A DNA stretch of 64,000 bases from Silvimonas terrae (lineage in GTDB: Bacteria > Pseudomonadota > Gammaproteobacteria > Burkholderiales > Chitinibacteraceae). Made by a program: the position numbers and the translations under genes. The notes beneath the pieces were generated by a model that ran no database searches, was not told where the DNA came from, and saw nothing but the letters and a program-made list of their open reading frames with translations. Shown in pieces: positions 1 through 9,222 of the stretch. The DNA lies in the NCBI RefSeq assembly GCF_014202765.1, contig NZ_JACHHN010000009.1, positions 62,001-126,000 of the forward strand, in the 5' to 3' direction. Within the stretch, counting starts at the first letter, position 1. Every line of letters starts with the position of its first letter.

Positions 1-2
1 CC

Positions 3-317
3 GATCTGGATGCGGCCAAGCGCAAGGCAGAACAATTGGCCGAGTTGCAGATTGATGACTACTTTGTGGTCAACAACGGCAGCAAATGGCAAAACGCCAT
101 TTCGCTTGGGGTGTACTCCACGCATGAAGCGGGGGAACGCCGCCTGGCCGATCTGCGTGCCAAGGGGGTGAAATCTGCCGTCGTCCGTGACAAGGACGAT
201 GCGCTGCGTCATACCAGCTTTATCGTCAAAGGCATCACGGACACCCAGCGCGACGCCCTGCAAAAAGCCAGCGCGACCCTCAAGGGAACCGTGCTGGAGC
301 CCACGCCCTGCGGTTAA
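3..317 (+). CDS. SPOR-domain protein, C-terminal part (5' end outside window)
   Basis: The reading frame is open from base 3 to the stop at 315-317, so the gene begins upstream of the window. The visible 104 residues look like a SPOR fold (RNP-type beta-alpha-beta repeat): a strand YFVVNNGSKW, then helix residues EAGERRLADLRAKG, then a strand KSAVVRD. SPOR domains bind glycan strands stripped of stem peptides and often sit at the C-terminus of membrane-anchored cell-envelope proteins. The missing N-terminal part would decide whether there is a membrane anchor. Assignment to the family is by pattern only; no partner can be named. Confidence 0.7.
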   Translation, partial: DLDAAKRKAEQLAELQIDDYFVVNNGSKWQNAISLGVYSTHEAGERRLADLRAKGVKSAVVRDKDDALRHTSFIVKGITDTQRDALQKASATLKGTVLEPTPCG

Positions 318-338
318 GCACGGCATGGGTCCGGGCGG

Positions 339-1559
339 TCAGGGGTTGAGTTTCATCACCTGAACGCCATTGGCATTGCTGGCCGGCTGCGGCGCGGTAT
401 CCGCCGCGGTCTGGTCTGGCGCTGCGGGCGCGTTGAGCGGGCGCGGCGCAAAACGTACAAAGTCACCCGGCTGCGCCTGGTTTTTCTCGATGCCCACGGC
501 CGCAAATTGCGCCTGGACATCCCGCACCGTGACCGTACCAGCGCGATCTTCCGGCAAACCAAAGCCAAAGCCCGGGTTGGCCCCCGGTGGCGAGATGAAC
601 TGCATGCCGGCTTTTTGGCGGAAGAACTGCAAGCGATCCCCTGGTGCAATACCCGACAGCGCGCCGGCATCTACATACGCAATATTGTTATCCACCCGGG
701 TAACGCGGGCAGAAAATGGCACACAAGCCGCGTCCGACTGCATGGCAACCACCAGTTGGTCCGCAACCTTGCCCAAGGCTTTGCCAAAGTCCGTTTTCAT
801 AAAACCGGCCGAGCCGACGGGCTGGCTGTCTCGCGCCAGAATTTCACCAGAGACCTCCGCCTGCACCCGACGCTGCGTAATCAGCGCGCCGGACACCGCA
901 TCAAACAGAAACACCTCAATATCGGCATGGCGCGTCGAAGGGGTGGCTTTGATGCCAACGCCAAAGAAACCGATGATCGGGCCGTCGGCCTCCAGCTTGC
1001 GCTCGCCCTGGCGGGTGTCGGTGCCGTGGGTGAAGTGATAGGTTTCGCCTTCGGTGGAGATATCGTGGACGATGCCGCCCAGCACCATCTGCGTACCAAA
1101 CTGCCGCCCCAGGAGGCGCACCTGATCGGGCATGAACACCGGCGCGTCGTAGCGCGGTAGCAGGTCAAACGGCACTTCCTGCTTGCTGGCGCTGGTCAGC
1201 CAGCCACCCGCGCGGGTCAGCCGCTGCTGGAAGATATCCTGCATGCCACCCTGCAGCTGGCGCAAATCTACTGCCTGAGAGGGCTGACTGACCCAGAACG
1301 GGGTCACCAGTACCTTGCGCTTGTAGGGCATGGCGGCGCAACGTGGCGCGGCGATGGTATCCCCGGCCAGCGTCAGGCCATCATCCTGACCGGCCGCCGC
1401 TGCGCCAGTACCGCTTGTGGCCGGCGCGCTGGCGGCGTGGCCCGGGTAGCCCGAATAACCCGGCCCTGGCGATTGGGCATCGGCAAGGGTGGTCGAAGCG
1501 GAGGCCAGCAGACCCAAAGCACAAAGGCTGTGGCAGATCGGACGCAAGTTCAAAGCCAT
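339..1559 (-). CDS. FlgT-like secreted protein
   Basis: Encodes 406 residues. I start at the ATG at 1559 because it gives a clean signal peptide (basic start, hydrophobic core, Ala-Asp-Ala end); an ATG ten codons upstream spoils it. After a Gly/Pro/Ala-rich segment (about residues 30-60) comes a region like the FlgT middle domain (KRKVLVTPF through MVLGGIVHD, about 80-170), and the last 110 residues (ARVTRVDNNIAYVDAG onward) resemble the FlgT C-terminal domain. In Vibrio, FlgT forms the H ring around the flagellar basal body. Here the usual N-terminal domain is absent or degenerate and no flagellar genes are nearby, so a role in motility is inference. It follows trmB on the same strand with a 75-base gap. 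Confidence 0.6.
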   Translation of the reverse strand: MALNLRPICHSLCALGLLASASTTLADAQSPGPGYSGYPGHAASAPATSGTGAAAAGQDDGLTLAGDTIAAPRCAAMPYKRKVLVTPFWVSQPSQAVDLRQLQGGMQDIFQQRLTRAGGWLTSASKQEVPFDLLPRYDAPVFMPDQVRLLGRQFGTQMVLGGIVHDISTEGETYHFTHGTDTRQGERKLEADGPIIGFFGVGIKATPSTRHADIEVFLFDAVSGALITQRRVQAEVSGEILARDSQPVGSAGFMKTDFGKALGKVADQLVVAMQSDAACVPFSARVTRVDNNIAYVDAGALSGIAPGDRLQFFRQKAGMQFISPPGANPGFGFGLPEDRAGTVTVRDVQAQFAAVGIEKNQAQPGDFVRFAPRPLNAPAAPDQTAADTAPQPASNANGVQVMKLNP

Positions 1560-1634
1560 GTGCAGCACCCAAAAAGGCGACTTCGCCATGATATATGGAT
1601 AAACGCGGGACGACCGATCTGGCGCACAGAACGG

Positions 1635-2315
1635 TTAGCGAACCTTGAACACCAGGTCCCACACGCCGTGGCCCAGATTGATTCCGCGCTGTTCAAACTT
1701 GGTCAGTGGGCGATAGTCCGGGCGCGGGGCATACCCCTCAGCCGTATTTTGCAGTGCGCTCTCGCCACCCAGGACTTCCAGCATCTGGATGGCGTAGTCT
1801 TCCCAATCCGTCGCCAGATGCACGTAACCGCCCTGTTTGATACGGCTGACCAGCAACTTGAGAAAGTCCGGCTGGATCAGGCGGCGCTTGTTATGGCGCT
1901 TCTTGTGCCACGGATCCGGGAAAAACACGTGCACGCCATCCAGGCTGGCCGGGGCGATCATGTGTTCCAGCACGTCCACCACATCATGCTGCACGATGCG
2001 GATATTGGTCAGACTCTGCTCGCCCACCAGTTTAAGCAGACTACCGACGCCCGGCGTGTGGACTTCACAGCCCAGGAAATCCTGCTCTGGCGCGTTACCC
2101 GCGATCTGGGCGGTGGCCTGGCCCATGCCAAAACCGATTTCCAGAATGCGTGGCGCATGGCGGCCAAAGGCGGCATCCAGGTCCAGCGGTTCCGGCGTGT
2201 ACTCGATGACGTATTTGGGGCCGAACTCGGCGATGGCGCGTTCCTGGCCGGTCGACAAATGCCCTTGCCGCAGTACGAAACTGCGGATACGGCGCATGTA
2301 ATGTGGGTTATCCAT
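1635..2315 (-). CDS. trmB: tRNA (guanine-N7-)-methyltransferase TrmB
   Basis: A 226-residue cytoplasmic enzyme that methylates N7 of G46 in the variable loop of tRNAs using S-adenosylmethionine. The diagnostic parts are all present: an N-terminal [11 protein letters not shown] block, the SAM site [10 protein letters not shown] (about residues 57-66), [12 protein letters not shown], the substrate motif [15 protein letters not shown] (about 131-145) and the late LATDWEDYA motif. Length matches the family. The start at 2315 puts six residues before the conserved Arg-rich block. It lies on the same strand as the acetyltransferase upstream, but a terminator-like hairpin at 2390-2418 separates them, so it probably has its own promoter. 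Confidence 0.95.
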   Translation of the reverse strand: MDNPHYMRRIRSFVLRQGHLSTGQERAIAEFGPKYVIEYTPEPLDLDAAFGRHAPRILEIGFGMGQATAQIAGNAPEQDFLGCEVHTPGVGSLLKLVGEQSLTNIRIVQHDVVDVLEHMIAPASLDGVHVFFPDPWHKKRHNKRRLIQPDFLKLLVSRIKQGGYVHLATDWEDYAIQMLEVLGGESALQNTAEGYAPRPDYRPLTKFEQRGINLGHGVWDLVFKVR

Positions 2316-2389
2316 AACAATCAGTGCTCAGAATCAATTTCAATCAGATATTCAAATAGCGTAGCCCCGCCAACACAGCGCGGGCAAAC

Positions 2390-2418
2390 AAAACGCCGCA
2401 CAAACCGTGCGGCGTTTT
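2390..2418 (-). terminator. Rho-independent terminator after the thiS-thiG-acetyltransferase run
   Basis: Perfect 12-bp inverted repeat (arms 2390-2401 and 2407-2418) with a five-base loop. On the minus strand the stem is GC-rich, ends in TTTT and is followed by TTTG. It lies 57 bases past the stop of the acetyltransferase gene. Confidence 0.8.
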
Positions 2419-2474
2419 GCCAAACTGGGGGCATGTTAAAGCCAGAAGCCGCTTTGCGCCAGACCAGCCCCGGA

Positions 2475-2927
2475 TCAACGGGCCAGCGGCAGGCTGTAAT
2501 AGCGGTAGGTCTGGTCCAGCTGGTAGCCCAGGGACTCGTACAAGGCCTGCGCCGTGGTGTTGGTATGGGCAGTGGACAAATCCAGCCGGTCTGCCCCCGT
2601 TGCCAGTGCGTGCTCCCGCGCTTTCTCCATCAACGCCCGCGCCACGCCATGACCCCGCGCTGCCGGGCTGACGTACAAATCATTGAGCAACCAGAACGGG
2701 GCAGCGGCCAGCGAACAAAAGCCCGGATACAACTGAATGAAACCCACCGCGGCGCCATCCAGTTCTGCCAGCAACACCACGCTTTGCAGTCTGGACAGCC
2801 TTTCTGCCAGATAGTGGCGGGCCAGTGACGGATCAGACGCCAGTTGATAGAACACGCGGTAGTCATCAAACAGCGGTGCTACGGCGTCCAGATCATCCAG
2901 CGCTGCGTAACGGACGTTCAGCGCCAT
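2475..2927 (-). CDS. GNAT-family N-acetyltransferase
   Basis: A 150-residue single-domain GNAT protein. The acetyl-CoA binding motif is visible as ARGHGVARALMEKA (about residues 88-101), preceded by the strand LNDLYVSP and followed by the NTTAQALYESLGY segment that closes the fold. Members transfer acetyl groups to small-molecule amines or protein N-termini; the substrate cannot be read from sequence. Its ATG shares one base with the thiG stop (TAATG arrangement), so it is translationally coupled to thiG. That coupling suggests co-expression with thiazole synthesis but does not show a role in it. Confidence 0.85.
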   Translation of the reverse strand: MALNVRYAALDDLDAVAPLFDDYRVFYQLASDPSLARHYLAERLSRLQSVVLLAELDGAAVGFIQLYPGFCSLAAAPFWLLNDLYVSPAARGHGVARALMEKAREHALATGADRLDLSTAHTNTTAQALYESLGYQLDQTYRYYSLPLAR

Positions 2928-3715
2928 TACTTGGCCCCGATCAGGCCGGAAATCGGGCTGGACGGGTCAGCGCTGTACAGTTTGCGCGGCATGCGGCCGG
3001 CGAGGAAGGATTCGCGCCCGGCTTGAACCGCCAGGTTCATGGCACGCGCCATGCGCACCGGGTCTTTGGCACCGGCAATGGCGGTATTCATCAACACGCC
3101 ATCGCAACCCAGCTCCATGGCAATCGCCGCATCGCTGGCCGTACCCACACCCGCATCGACCAGCACCGGGACCTTGGCGTTTTCGATAATCAGCCGCAGA
3201 TTCCACGGATTGAGGATACCCATGCCCGAACCAATGAGCGAGGCCAGCGGCATCACCGCCACGCAGCCAATCTGTTCCAGTTCTTTGGCAATAATCGGAT
3301 CGTCCGAGGTGTAGACCATGACGTCGAACCCGTCTTTCACCAGGGTTTCCGCGGCCTTGAGGGTTTCGCGCACGTTGGGGTAGAGCGTGGAAGAGTCGCC
3401 CAGCACCTCCAGCTTCACCAGCTTGTGCCCATCCAGCAGTTCCCGCGCCAGGCGCAGCGTGCGCACGGCGTCATCGGCCGAGTAGCAACCGGCGGTGTTG
3501 GGCAGATAGGTGTATTTGCTGGGCGGTACGGCATCCAGCAAGGACGGCTGGCTGGGGTCCTGGCCGATGTTTACGCGACGAATCGCCACGGTGATGATCT
3601 CGGCGCCGGAGGCTTCAATGGCTTCGCGAGTCTCGTCAAAGTCCTTGTATTTACCCGTACCCACCAGCAGACGCGATGAATAAGTTTTGCCGGCAATCTG
3701 GAAAATATCGGACAT
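2927..3715 (-). CDS. thiG: Thiazole synthase ThiG
   Basis: A 262-residue TIM-barrel enzyme that forms the thiazole phosphate moiety of thiamine from dehydroglycine, 1-deoxy-D-xylulose 5-phosphate and sulfur carried by the ThiS thiocarboxylate. Family landmarks include [13 protein letters not shown] near the N-terminus, the Schiff-base lysine region LVKLEVLGD (about residues 103-111), the phosphate-binding GSGMGI and [14 protein letters not shown] segments, and the C-terminal [10 protein letters not shown]. Length is normal. It follows thiS by 63 bases in the same direction. No thiC, thiE or thiO lies in the window, so the rest of the pathway is encoded elsewhere. Confidence 0.96.
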   Translation of the reverse strand: MSDIFQIAGKTYSSRLLVGTGKYKDFDETREAIEASGAEIITVAIRRVNIGQDPSQPSLLDAVPPSKYTYLPNTAGCYSADDAVRTLRLARELLDGHKLVKLEVLGDSSTLYPNVRETLKAAETLVKDGFDVMVYTSDDPIIAKELEQIGCVAVMPLASLIGSGMGILNPWNLRLIIENAKVPVLVDAGVGTASDAAIAMELGCDGVLMNTAIAGAKDPVRMARAMNLAVQAGRESFLAGRMPRKLYSADPSSPISGLIGAK

Positions 3716-3778
3716 GAGTAACCTCGCAAAGAAATGAAGAACGGGTAAAGCGGGAAAGAATGTCAGGTAGCGCGTGAA

Positions 3779-3982
3779 TCAACCGCCACCCACGGCGACA
3801 ACGATCTCTAGTGCATCGCCATTGGCCAGCGATGTCTCGGCAAAGGTGCTGCGCGGCACGATCTCGCCATTGCGTTCAATGGCCACGCGCTTGCCGGTCA
3901 GTGACAGTTCCTGCACCAGATCAGCCACTGTCAGCACGGCAGCAAACTCGCGCGGCTGGCCGTTAATGGAAAGCTTGAGCAT
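3779..3982 (-). CDS. thiS: Sulfur carrier protein ThiS
   Basis: A 67-residue ubiquitin-like sulfur carrier. The required C-terminal Gly-Gly is present (ending VAVGGG, with one extra Gly), and the ILTVADLVQEL-like helix and GEIVPRS strand match the family. After adenylation by ThiF it becomes a thiocarboxylate and donates sulfur to ThiG, encoded directly downstream. The 5' flank (3983-4105) was read for a TPP riboswitch, and the conserved CTGAGA and ACCTGATCTGG-type blocks are not there, so control by thiamine is not evident from sequence. Confidence 0.93.
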   Translation of the reverse strand: MLKLSINGQPREFAAVLTVADLVQELSLTGKRVAIERNGEIVPRSTFAETSLANGDALEIVVAVGGG

Positions 3983-4105
3983 GAAAGAGACCCGGGGCCG
4001 GACAGAAAGATGCGCAGTTTAACATGGCATCTGGTGTGGGCTGGCGTATGCCACATGGATTGTTTGCCTTGGGCAAGGGATTTGGAGATGGTCTGCACCA
4101 CTACG

Positions 4106-4230
4106 TCGTCATTCCGGCGAAGGCCGGAATCCAGGTGTACACATTCGTGCCGCAAGCACCTGAAAGTGGTTTGCCAGGGAACGCCCACCTGCGGCGGGCC
4201 TACTGGATTCCTGCTTGCGCAGGAATGACG
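4106..4230. repeat. REP-like inverted repeat pair (GTCATTCCGGC...GGAATCCAG type)
   Basis: Two 28-base copies of an ATTCC...GGAAT palindromic unit lie head to head at 4106-4133 and 4203-4230. Each copy is itself a hairpin (ATTCCGGC/GCCGGAAT and ATTCCTGC/GCAGGAAT), and together they form a BIME-like pair. They sit between thiS and the tonB gene, which read in the same direction. Related pieces occur at 25778-25805 and 33940-33983. This resembles extragenic repeats common in proteobacterial genomes; the mobilising transposase (RAYT type) is not in the window. Confidence 0.75.
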
Positions 4231-4267
4231 AGGTTTGGGTATGCCAGTCTCCCCTCCTCACTTCTCA

Positions 4268-4954
4268 TCAATCCGTCAGCCTGAACTCCACCGGCTGGAT
4301 AATCTCTCCGGCTACCCGGTGCCCAGCCTGCATGGCTGGGGCAAAACGCCAGCTTTGCTCTACAGTCATGCGGGCCGCGTCATCCAGCCTGACCGAGCCG
4401 CTGGTTTGCGCCACGTTCACCTGTGCCCCACCCTGTTCATTCACCCGGATACGCAAGATCACCGTTCCCGTTTCACCGCGCTTGCGGGCGGCCTCGGGCA
4501 ATGCCGGCTGTGGCGACGCCAGGATGCGTGCCGGTTTGTCAGGGCCGGGCTCGGCGTTCCCGGCCGGGTTGCCAGACGCTGCCGCAGCGCTGTTCAGCGT
4601 GCCCGCGCCGTGATCGCCATGCTCTGTGGGTGCGGAGGCCGGCGCATCACCGGTTGTGGCGCTGGCGCTCAAGGTCGGGTTCGTCGCCGGTGCCTGACGC
4701 GGTGTCGCCAGCGCCGGTGGATGCGCGCCCGGCGGTTTTGGCGCCTGGTGGGTGGGCGCGGGTGCGGCCTGAACGGCTGGGGTAGCGGTGACCGCGGCCT
4801 CGCTGGTGTTCACCAGTCGCACCGACACCACCGCTGCCGGCGGCACACCACGCGCCAGCCAGCCGCGCCAAAGCAACAGGCATCCGTGAGCCAGCAACGC
4901 GCACAACAGCGCCAGCAGCAAAGTGCGGCGGGAAGAAGAGAACGGGGTTTTCAC
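4268..4954 (-). CDS. TonB-family energy transducer protein
   Basis: Encodes 228 residues from a GTG at 4952-4954. Layout is typical of TonB: a short basic N-terminus and one membrane helix (about residues 9-30, LLLALLCALLAHG), a Pro/Ala-rich periplasmic spacer (about 45-145), and a C-terminal TonB domain (about 150-228) with ARILASPQPALPEAARKRGETGTV near its start and SWRFAPA near its end. TonB proteins couple proton motive force to outer-membrane receptors. No exbB/exbD lies nearby, so it must use partners encoded elsewhere. A consensus -10 box ends seven bases before the GTG and no Shine-Dalgarno is visible, which suggests a leaderless message. TolA-like function is an alternative. Confidence 0.8.
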   Translation of the reverse strand: MKTPFSSSRRTLLLALLCALLAHGCLLLWRGWLARGVPPAAVVSVRLVNTSEAAVTATPAVQAAPAPTHQAPKPPGAHPPALATPRQAPATNPTLSASATTGDAPASAPTEHGDHGAGTLNSAAAASGNPAGNAEPGPDKPARILASPQPALPEAARKRGETGTVILRIRVNEQGGAQVNVAQTSGSVRLDDAARMTVEQSWRFAPAMQAGHRVAGEIIQPVEFRLTD

Positions 4955-4961
4955 AGTCAGG

Positions 4962-4967
4962 ATTATA
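4962..4967 (-). promoter_or_regulatory. Consensus -10 box (TATAAT) just upstream of the tonB-type gene
   Basis: A perfect TATAAT on the minus strand with only seven bases between it and the GTG start. No good -35 is seen at 16-18 bases. If used, transcription would begin at or next to the start codon. Confidence 0.45.
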
Positions 4968-4982
4968 CGAGCCCGCACAAAG

Positions 4983-5014
4983 AAAAACGGGCACCCGCAG
5001 GTGCCCGTTTTTTT
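4983..5014. terminator. Bidirectional-looking terminator after transketolase
   Basis: Perfect stem AAACGGGCACC/GGTGCCCGTTT with a four-base loop, flanked by an A run on one side and a T run on the other. It lies between the tkt stop (5049) and the tonB-type gene and separates the two transcripts. Confidence 0.88.
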
Positions 5015-5048
5015 CATGACCACATGAATGTGGCAATGAAGGTACGGC

Positions 5049-7052
5049 TTACTTGATGATGGCCTTGGCCTTGGCCACGGCGTTTTCAACCGTGAAGCCA
5101 AACTCCTTGAACAGCAGCGGAGCCGGAGCGGATTCGCCGAAACGGTCCATACCCAGCACGTCGCCTTCCAGACCCACATACTTGCGCCAGAAGTCGGACA
5201 CGCCCACTTCGATCGCCAGACGCGGCACACCAGCCGGCAGGACGCTGGCTTGATAAGCCTTGTCTTGCTTGTCGAACACGTTGGTCGACGGCATGGACAC
5301 CACGCGCGATGCAACGCCTTCGGCAGCCAGAGCTTCGTGCGCCTTCACGGCCAGATCCAGTTCAGAACCGGTGGCAATGAACACAACCTTCGGGTTGGCC
5401 GCATCACGCAGCACGTAACCACCCTTGTTGATGTTGGCGATCTGTTCTTCAGTACGCGTCTGGAATTGCAGGTTCTGACGGGTGAAGATCAGGGTCGACG
5501 GGGTCTTGGTCTCTTCAATGGAATGAGCCCACGCCACCATGCTTTCCACGGTGTCGGCCGGACGCCATACGTTCATGTTCGGGATGTAACGCAGGGTTGC
5601 GGTTTGCTCCACCGGTTGGTGAGTCGGGCCGTCTTCGCCTACACCGATCGAGTCATGCGTGAACACGAACAGTTGCGGAATCTTCATCAGGGCAGCCATA
5701 CGCAGCGCATTGCGGGCGTATTCGCTGAACATCAGGAAGGTAGCGCCATACGGACGCAGACCGCCGTGCAGCAAGATACCGTTCATGATGGCGCTCATAC
5801 CGAACTCGCGCACGCCGTAGCTGATGTAGTTACCGGACAGGCTGTTGTCTGCCTCGCGGGTCAGCTGCACGCTGGCCTTGACGTTGGTCAGGTTGGAACC
5901 GGTCAAGTCAGCGGAACCACCCAGCATTTCCGGCAGGTTCGGCACGAACGCGTTCAGGGCGTTTTGCGACGCCTTGCGGGTAGCAATGGTTTCAGCCTTG
6001 CTGTTGGCTTCAGCCACAGCGGTCTTCACCACTTGCGCCCAGTCTGCGGTCAGACGGCCAGCGTTACGGCGTTCAAACTCGGCAGCCAGTTCCGGGTGGG
6101 TCTTGCTGTATTCGCGGTACAGCTGGTTCCAGGAGGATTCCCACTTTTCGCCAGCTTCTTTCTTGTCCCAGCCTGCGTACACGTCGGCGGGAATTTCGAA
6201 CGGGCCGTGGTTCCAGCCAATGGCTGCGCGGGTAGCGGCAATTTCAGCGTCGCCCAGCGGGGAGCCGTGGCTGTCGTGGCTGTCGGCCTTGTTCGGCGAA
6301 CCCTTGCCGATGATGGTCTTGCAGCAGATCAGGGTCGGGCGATCAGTGATGGTCTTGGCTTCTTCGATGGCCTTGAGCACGGCTTCAACGCTGTGGCCGT
6401 CGATCGGGCGGATCACGTGCCAGCCGTAGGCTTCGAAACGGCCCGGGATGTCTTCGGTAAACCACTTGTCGGTGTGGCCGTCGATGGAGATGTTGTTGTC
6501 ATCCCAGAAGGCAACCAGCTTGTTCAGGCCCCAGGTCGCGGCCAGTGCACACGCTTCGTGGCTCACGCCTTCCATCATGCAACCGTCGCCCAGGAATACC
6601 CAGGTGCGGTGGTCAACCACGTTGAAACCCGGACGGTTGAATTCTTGACCCAGCAGTTTTTCAGCCAGTGCAAAACCCACGGCGTTGGCAATACCCTGAC
6701 CCAGCGGGCCAGTGGTGGTTTCAATGCCTTCGGTGTAGCCGTATTCCGGGTGGCCCGGGGTCTGGCTGTGCAGTTGGCGGAACTGCTTGAGTTGTTCGAT
6801 CGACAGGTTGTAGCCGGTCAGATGCAGCAGTGCGTACTGCAGCATGGAGCCGTGGCCGTTGGAGAGGATGAAGCGATCGCGGTTAGCCCAGTGCGGGTTC
6901 TGCGGGTTGTGGCGATAGTTGCCTTCGCCCCACAAGGCCACTGCGATTTCCGCCATGCCCATGGGCATGCCCGGGTGACCGGAGTTGGCTTTTTGAACAG
7001 CATCCATCGCCAGAGCGCGGATGGCATTGGCGAGATCGGCACGCGTTGCCAT
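5049..7052 (-). CDS. tkt: Transketolase
   Basis: A 667-residue thiamine-diphosphate enzyme that moves two-carbon ketol units between pentose-phosphate and glycolytic sugars. I start at 7052 (MATRADL), which has AGAGG eight bases upstream; the longer frame to 7139 adds 29 unlike residues. Landmarks: [13 protein letters not shown] near residue 30, the ThDP motif [13 protein letters not shown] (about 155-167), [11 protein letters not shown], and [17 protein letters not shown] (about 470) with the catalytic His. It works with the transaldolase encoded at 40869-41948. Confidence 0.97.
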   Translation of the reverse strand: MATRADLANAIRALAMDAVQKANSGHPGMPMGMAEIAVALWGEGNYRHNPQNPHWANRDRFILSNGHGSMLQYALLHLTGYNLSIEQLKQFRQLHSQTPGHPEYGYTEGIETTTGPLGQGIANAVGFALAEKLLGQEFNRPGFNVVDHRTWVFLGDGCMMEGVSHEACALAATWGLNKLVAFWDDNNISIDGHTDKWFTEDIPGRFEAYGWHVIRPIDGHSVEAVLKAIEEAKTITDRPTLICCKTIIGKGSPNKADSHDSHGSPLGDAEIAATRAAIGWNHGPFEIPADVYAGWDKKEAGEKWESSWNQLYREYSKTHPELAAEFERRNAGRLTADWAQVVKTAVAEANSKAETIATRKASQNALNAFVPNLPEMLGGSADLTGSNLTNVKASVQLTREADNSLSGNYISYGVREFGMSAIMNGILLHGGLRPYGATFLMFSEYARNALRMAALMKIPQLFVFTHDSIGVGEDGPTHQPVEQTATLRYIPNMNVWRPADTVESMVAWAHSIEETKTPSTLIFTRQNLQFQTRTEEQIANINKGGYVLRDAANPKVVFIATGSELDLAVKAHEALAAEGVASRVVSMPSTNVFDKQDKAYQASVLPAGVPRLAIEVGVSDFWRKYVGLEGDVLGMDRFGESAPAPLLFKEFGFTVENAVAKAKAIIK

Positions 7053-7326
7053 ATGAGAATTCCTCTCGTAATAGATTCGAAACAGCTTCGAGTTGTGGAA
7101 ATGAAATGAGCGCGAACGGTTCGTTACGCGCCTTCGCACTGGCCGACATTATCCCCGAGTCATGCCCCTGGGGACAACCCGTAGCCCATGCAATTCTCGT
7201 TACGTTTTAAACACAAAGGCCCAAAGCGGCAAATCAGACGGCCAGACGCACCAGAACGGGTCGTTTTACGGCGTTTTCCCAGCCGGTTGAACGGTGTTTC
7301 CGGCATTTGGCCGCCCAGACATAAGG

Positions 7327-9039
7327 TCATTCCATTACATATTGACCGGGTGCCGCCCCAATGCGCGGGTATTGGCGGTTGGAAAGCTTGGGTTTGACCT
7401 TGTTGCCGCTGACAGGTTGCAGCCATTGCACCCAGGACGGCCACCAGGAGCCTGCGACCTTTTGCAGATCTTTGACCCAGTCGTCTGGCGCCTGACCCCG
7501 CGTGACACCGGCCTGCCGGTAGGTGCGTTTGGAAGTCGGAGTGGGCGGATTGACAATGCCCAGAATATGCCCGGAACTGGAGAGGGTAAATGTCACTGGC
7601 CCCTTCGCCAGCCGCGTCAACGCCCAGGTTTGCTGCCAGGGTGCAATGTGGTCTTCTTCGGTGGACACCATAAACAACGGTGTTTCGATGCGGGAAAGAT
7701 CGATGGGCTGGCCGGCAATGGTCAGCACGTCTGACTGAATCAGCCGGTTGTGGAAATAGAACTCCCGCAAGTAATAGCAGTGCATCTTCTGCGGCATGCG
7801 CGTGGTGTCCATGTTCCAGTACAGCACGTCGAACGCCATGGGGGTTTCGCCCAGCAGATAGTTGCTGACCCAGTAATTCCACACCAGGCTGTTGGGTCGC
7901 AGCATGCGGAAACTGGCGGCCATCTCGCGGCCATCCAGATAACCCTTCTGCGCAATGGTGCGCTCGACAAACGCCAGGCCCTCTTCATCCAGAAAGATGT
8001 CGATATCGCCGGGTTTGGAAAAATCCGTGAGCGACGTCAGCAGCGTCGCGCTGTTGATCTTGCCGGCCTGCCCGCTTTTGGCCAGCCAGGCCAGGTAAGT
8101 TGCCACCAGCGTGCCGCCGATACAGTAACCGGTCAGGTTGACGCTATCGCTGCCGGAAATGGAACGCGCCACTTCCACAATCTGGTCGATGCCATCAACG
8201 ATGTAATCATCAAAACCGACCTCGGCCGCATCCGGACCGGGATTGACCCAACTGGCGATGAATACCGAAAAGCCCTGTTCGGTCAGATATTTGACCATGC
8301 TTTTTTTGGCATCCAGATCCAGCACGTAATACTTGTTGATCCAGGGCGGCACGATCACCAGCGGGATTTTGTACACGTCCGGCGTGACGGCATCGTAATG
8401 GATGACTTCCAGCAACGGCCCGCGATAAACCACGGCTCCCGGCGTCAGCGCCAGGTTCTCGCCCACCTTGAAGGCATCCGGATCGGTCATGGCGATTTCA
8501 CCGCGCTGGGCGTCCCGCGCCAGATTCTCCAACCCTTTGACGAGTGATTCACCCCGCGTTTCCAGCGCTTTGGCCATGGCCACCGGGTTAAGGAAAAAAT
8601 AATTGTTGGGGGCGATGGCATTCAGCCATTGGCGCAACCAGAACGCAGAGCGATTGCGTTCGCCCTGAGACAACCCCGGCGTGGCGAACAAGGAGTCCTG
8701 CAGCCAGCGGGTATTGAAGAGATACCACTCTTTGAGGCTGTCCCAGGCTGGGTGATCGGTCCAGTCGGCGTCGGCAAAGCGGGCGTCATCCGGATGCGCA
8801 GCAAACACGTCATCCACCGGCTGCCCTTGCCAGCGTCGCCAGGTGTAATCCCCCCAGCGTTTGAAATCGTCGTACCAGAAGGCCAGTGCACCCGTCAGTT
8901 CGGCCGGATGAGTGAGCCAGGCCTGCTGCGCCTTGAGCGTGGTGGCAACAAGGCCAAACGGGTCGAAAGCATGGCGCAGATCGCGTTGCAGTGTATTCAG
9001 ACGGGCTGTCTGATCTTGCAACAATGCACGTGTGGACAT
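7327..9039 (-). CDS. phaC: Class I poly(3-hydroxyalkanoate) synthase PhaC
   Basis: A 570-residue enzyme that polymerises 3-hydroxyacyl-CoA into PHA storage granules. The lipase-like box GYCIGG carries the nucleophile Cys306, and the partners are Asp463 (in STEEDHIAPW) and His491 (in SSSGHILGIVNPP). The N-terminal domain (1-200) is of class I type, and the length fits class I rather than the shorter class III PhaC. The ATG at 9039 has GGAG eight bases upstream, while the longer frame to 9096 lacks one. phaA, phaB and phasin genes are not adjacent, so this is a stand-alone phaC locus. Confidence 0.96.
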   Translation of the reverse strand: MSTRALLQDQTARLNTLQRDLRHAFDPFGLVATTLKAQQAWLTHPAELTGALAFWYDDFKRWGDYTWRRWQGQPVDDVFAAHPDDARFADADWTDHPAWDSLKEWYLFNTRWLQDSLFATPGLSQGERNRSAFWLRQWLNAIAPNNYFFLNPVAMAKALETRGESLVKGLENLARDAQRGEIAMTDPDAFKVGENLALTPGAVVYRGPLLEVIHYDAVTPDVYKIPLVIVPPWINKYYVLDLDAKKSMVKYLTEQGFSVFIASWVNPGPDAAEVGFDDYIVDGIDQIVEVARSISGSDSVNLTGYCIGGTLVATYLAWLAKSGQAGKINSATLLTSLTDFSKPGDIDIFLDEEGLAFVERTIAQKGYLDGREMAASFRMLRPNSLVWNYWVSNYLLGETPMAFDVLYWNMDTTRMPQKMHCYYLREFYFHNRLIQSDVLTIAGQPIDLSRIETPLFMVSTEEDHIAPWQQTWALTRLAKGPVTFTLSSSGHILGIVNPPTPTSKRTYRQAGVTRGQAPDDWVKDLQKVAGSWWPSWVQWLQPVSGNKVKPKLSNRQYPRIGAAPGQYVME

Positions 9040-9149
9040 GGTAACTCCGTGATCTGACAGGACTTTCAGATTACGGTGCGACGCAGCAAAAAACAATGCA
9101 GGATTTGGCGGGGAACTGATAAAGCGCGGGGCTTGTCGGTGGCCAAAAA

Positions 9150-9182
9150 CAAAACAGCGCCCGGTTCTGACCGGTGCGCTGT
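9150..9182 (-). terminator. Rho-independent terminator downstream of the 135-residue unknown gene
   Basis: On the minus strand CAGCGCACCGG pairs with CCGGGCGCTG around a six-base loop and is followed by TTTTGTTTTT. It lies 40 bases past the stop at 9223 and insulates that gene from phaC. Confidence 0.8.
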
Positions 9183-9222
9183 CGGGTGGTTCGTCAGACG
9201 CCAGGATACGGCGCGGGCAGAA

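Noticed and set aside
1437-2828. A 463-codon plus-strand frame crossing FlgT-like, trmB and the acetyltransferase gene
   Set aside because: It runs opposite three supported genes and through a terminator; low-complexity product.
3983-4105. TPP riboswitch before thiS
   Set aside because: The conserved TPP aptamer blocks were looked for on the minus strand and are absent.
5250-7109. A 619-codon open frame opposite transketolase
   Set aside because: Antisense shadow of a strongly supported tkt gene; the translation shows no recognisable domain.
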